Below are positions 61,063 through 64,000 of a DNA stretch of 64,000 nt, piece by piece (within the stretch, counting starts at the first letter, position 1; each line of letters begins with the position of its first letter). This stretch comes from Eretmocerus hayati (Eukaryota > Arthropoda > Insecta > Hymenoptera > Aphelinidae), in assembly GCA_029851415.1 (NCBI GenBank), contig CM056743.1, forward strand, positions 96,198,501 through 96,262,500. The letters run 5' to 3'. The notes under the pieces are model-generated. The model did not search any database. It worked only from the letters and a program-made list of their open reading frames with translations, and was not told where the DNA came from. The position numbers and the translations under genes are program-made.

Positions 61063-64000
61063 GATGATTTTGTTGAAAATTCTATGGTTTCTCACTGGAT
61101 TTTCGCCAAGAATGGGCCTCGAGAATCCCAGCACTTATTCTCAGACCCATGCTTGGGCTGTAAATTTTGTGTGACCAACCAATTTTGTGATTCAACTGTC
61201 TCCAAGTTGGCAGCATATCGAATTCCTAGTTAGAATCGGACATTCGCAGTTGGATATGGGCTGGAATCGTGTAATTTTCGGCATCACATGGGTCTCGTAT
61301 CTCTTGGCATCGATTCCTGGATGCGGGGCTGGGGTCAAAATACAGTACGAGCCACCGAGGATGTGACAGAGTCGTTGTTGAGCTGGCAGCATATCGAAAT
61401 CCTACCTAGAATTGGTCACATATGGGTGTTTACAGAGTACTTGAGGGTCAGTTGGAGCTGAGAATCGATGTCAAAGCTGTTGGCACCAATTCCCAGACTC
61501 GAGATTGGGCTTAAAATTTTGTGGATGACCCACGCTATCCACTCCAACATTTCCGGAGATGGCAGTAGGACTGAAAACGACTTAAATTCCGCGATTTTGT
61601 TGAAAATTCTATGGTTTCTCGATGGACTTTCGACGAGAATGGGCCTTGAGAATCCCAGCACTTATTCTCAGACCCATGCTTGGGCTGTAAATTTTGTGTG
61701 ACCAACCAATTTTGTGATTCAATTGTCTCCAAGTTGGCAGCATATCGAATTCCTAGTTAGAATCGGACATTCGCAGTTAGATATGGGCTGGAATCGTGTA
61801 ATTCTCGGCATCACATGGGTCTCGTATCTCTTGGCATCGATTCCTGGATGCGGGGCTGGGGTCAAAATACAGTACGAGCCACCGAGGATGTGACAGAGTC
61901 GTTGTTGAGCTGGCAGCATATCGAAATCCTACCTAGAATTGGTCACATATGGGTGTTTACAGAGTACTTGAGGGTCAGTTGGAGCTGAGAATCGATGTCA
62001 AAGCTGTTGGCACCAATTCTCAGACTCGAGATTGGGCTTAAAATTTTGTGGATGACCCACGCTATCCACTCCAACATTTCCGGAGATGGCAGTAGGACTG
62101 AAAACGACTTAAATTCCGCGATTTTGTTGAAAATTCTATGGTTTCTCGATGGACTTTCGACGAGAATGGGCCTTGAGAATCCCAGCACTTATTCTCAGAC
62201 CCATGCTTGGGCTGTAAATTTTGTGTGACCAACCAATTTTGTGATTCAATTGTCTCCAAGTTGGCAGCATATCGAATTCCTAGTTAGAATCGGACATTCG
62301 CAGTTAGATATGGGCTGGAATCGTGTAATTTTCGGCATCACATGGCCCTTGTATCTCTTGGCATCGATTTCTGGATACGGGGCTGGGGTCAAAATACAGT
62401 ACGAGCCACCGAGGATGTGACAGAGTCGTTGTTGAGCTGGCAGCATATCGAAATCGTACCTAGAATTGGTCACATATGGGTGTTTACAGAGTACTTGAGG
62501 GTCAGTTGGAGCTGAGAATCGATGTCAAAGCTGTTGGCACCAATTCCCAGACTCGAGATTGGGCTTAAAATTTTGTGGATGACCCACGCTATCCACTCCA
62601 ACATTTCCGGAGATGGCAGTAGGACTGAAAACGACTTAAATTCCGCGATTTTGTTGAAAATTCTATGGTTTCTCGATGGACTTTCGACAAGAATGGGCCT
62701 TGAGAATCCCAGCACTTATTCTCAGACCCATGCTTGGGCTGTAAATTTTGTGTGACCAACCAATTTTGTGATTCAATTGTCTCCAAGTTGGCAGCATATC
62801 GAATTCCTAGTTAGAATCGGACATTCGCAGTTAGATATGGGCTGGAATCGTGTAATTTTCGGCATCACATGGGTCTCGTATCTCTTGGCATCGATTCCTG
62901 GATGCGGGGATGGAGTCAATATACAGTACGAGCAACCCAGGATGTGACAGGAACGTTGTTGAGCTGGCAGCATATCGAAATCCTACCTAGAATTGGTCAC
63001 ATATGGGTGTTTACAGAGTACTTGAGGGTCAGTTGGAGCTGAGAATCGATGTCAAAGCTGTTGGCACCAATTCCCAGACTCGAGATTGGGCTTAAAATTC
63101 TGTGCATGACCCACGCTATACACTCCAACATTTCCGGAGATGGCAGTAGGACTGAAAACGACCTAAATTCCGCGATTTTGTTGAAAATTCTATGGTTTCT
63201 CACTGGATTTTCGCCAAGAATGGGCCTCGAGAATCCCAGCACTTGTTCTCAGACCCATGCTTGAGCTGTAAATTTTGTGTGACCAACCAATTTTGTGATT
63301 CAACTGTCTCCAAGTTGGCAGCATATCGAATTCCTAGTTAGAATCGGACATTCGCAGTTAGATATGGGCCGGAATCGTGTAATTTTCGGCATCACATGGG
63401 TCTCGTATCTCTTGGCATCGATTCCTGGATGCGGGGATGGAGTCAATATACAGTACGAGCAACCCAGGATGTGACAGGAACGTTGTTGAGCTGGCAGCAT
63501 ATCGAAATCCTACCTAGAATTGGTCACATATGGGTGTTTACAGAGTACTTGAGGGTCAGTTGGAGCTGAGAATCGATGTCAAAGCTGTTGGCACCAATTC
63601 CCAGACTCGAGATTGGGCTTAAAATTCTGTGCATGACCCACGCTATACACTCCAACATTTCCGGAGATGGCAGTAGGACTGAAAACGACCTAAATTCCGC
63701 GATTTTGTTGAAAATTCTATGGTTTCTCACTGGATTTTCGCCAAGAATGGGCCTCGAGAATCCCAGCACTTGTTCTCAGACCCATGCTTGAGCTGTAAAT
63801 TTTGTGTGACCAACCAATTTTGTGATTCAACTGTCTCCAAGTTGGCAGCATATCGAATTCCTAGTTAGAATCGGACATTCGCAGTTAGATATGGGCCGGA
63901 ATCGTGTAATTTTCGGCATCACATGGGTCTCGTATCTCTTGGCATCGATTCCTGGATGCGGGGATGGAGTCAATATACAGTACGAGCAACCCAGGATGTG
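61062..64000 (-). repeat. Right array: inverted 527-bp trimeric HOR, runs off window
   Basis: Equivalent points at 61416, 61943, 62470, 62997 and 63524 are exactly 527 bp apart. Two unit types can be told apart by the TTTCGACGAGAATGGGCC versus TTTTCGCCAAGAATGGGCC segment. Their order differs from that in the left array. Confidence 0.9.

Larger units (their letters stand above)
54600..64000. mobile_element. Giant foldback with satellite-like arms and a Ulp1 protease loop
   Basis: The left arm (about 54600-59060) and the right arm (about 60470-64000, running off the window) are inverted copies. The outer parts are 527-bp higher-order repeats; the inner parts are single, more diverged ~175-bp monomers. 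The HOR-to-inner junction is identical on both sides (about 58455 and 61062). The loop of about 1.4 kb carries a broken Ulp1/C48 protease gene on the minus strand. Ulp1-like proteases are known in some Mutator-like DNA transposons, and the fly Foldback NOF protein has been placed in that superfamily. Assignment here to that group is inference. Confidence 0.7.

Noticed and set aside
54600..64000. CRISPR-like array
   Set aside because: The repeats are long, contiguous and without unique spacers, and the context is eukaryotic; it is satellite or foldback arm DNA.

Overview
The window is repeat-dense DNA from a eukaryote, most likely an arthropod and probably an insect. The reasons are CR1-like non-LTR elements with PHD-finger ORF1 and microsatellite tails, R1-clade element remnants, a Ty3/gypsy-type LTR element, and many foldback (long inverted-repeat) elements. 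I see no intact host gene, rRNA, functional tRNA, operon or CRISPR array. Almost every open reading frame belongs to a transposon or is a by-product of tandem repeats.

Layout. 1-1.3 kb: AT-rich DNA and two small inverted-repeat elements. 1.6-7.0 kb: a 5.4-kb element with ~510-bp inverted ends, a 33-bp minisatellite, ~500-bp repeats and a nested 1.1-kb palindrome. 7.2-13.7 kb: a 6.5-kb foldback element whose arms are arrays of 175-bp monomers in trimers. 13.7-22.2 kb: three CR1-like non-LTR elements joined head to tail, all broken or truncated. 22.2-29.2 kb: an R1-clade 3' fragment followed by two ~3.07-kb tandem units of an internally deleted R1-clade element that lacks endonuclease and reverse transcriptase. 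29.2-30.3 kb: a reversed CR1-like 3' fragment, then a 99-bp AG microsatellite.

30.4-44.7 kb: a very large Ty3/gypsy-type element, with gag, pol, two extra 3' ORFs and a probable 2.6-kb 3' LTR. A 5' LTR is not seen, and several stops and at least one frameshift make it defective. 44.8-45.7 kb: another 175-bp tandem array. 46.4-46.8 kb: nine CAGCTG boxes at 12-bp spacing and a tRNA-like SINE relic. 47.1-54.4 kb: several foldback elements and degenerate short repeats. 54.6-64.0 kb: a giant foldback whose arms carry a 527-bp higher-order repeat (three ~175-bp monomers) in opposite orientations around a loop with a broken Ulp1/C48 cysteine protease gene. It runs off the right edge.

The most interesting signals are: (1) the same ~175-bp monomer and ~525-bp trimer architecture in foldback arms of unrelated sequence; (2) the Ulp1-bearing giant foldback with satellite-like arms; (3) a strongly strand-biased excess of the word TGCCG through coding and noncoding parts of the gypsy element; (4) the R1-clade tandem array, where the recombination point can be placed within about 45 bp. 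All similarity calls are from motif reading; no database search was possible.
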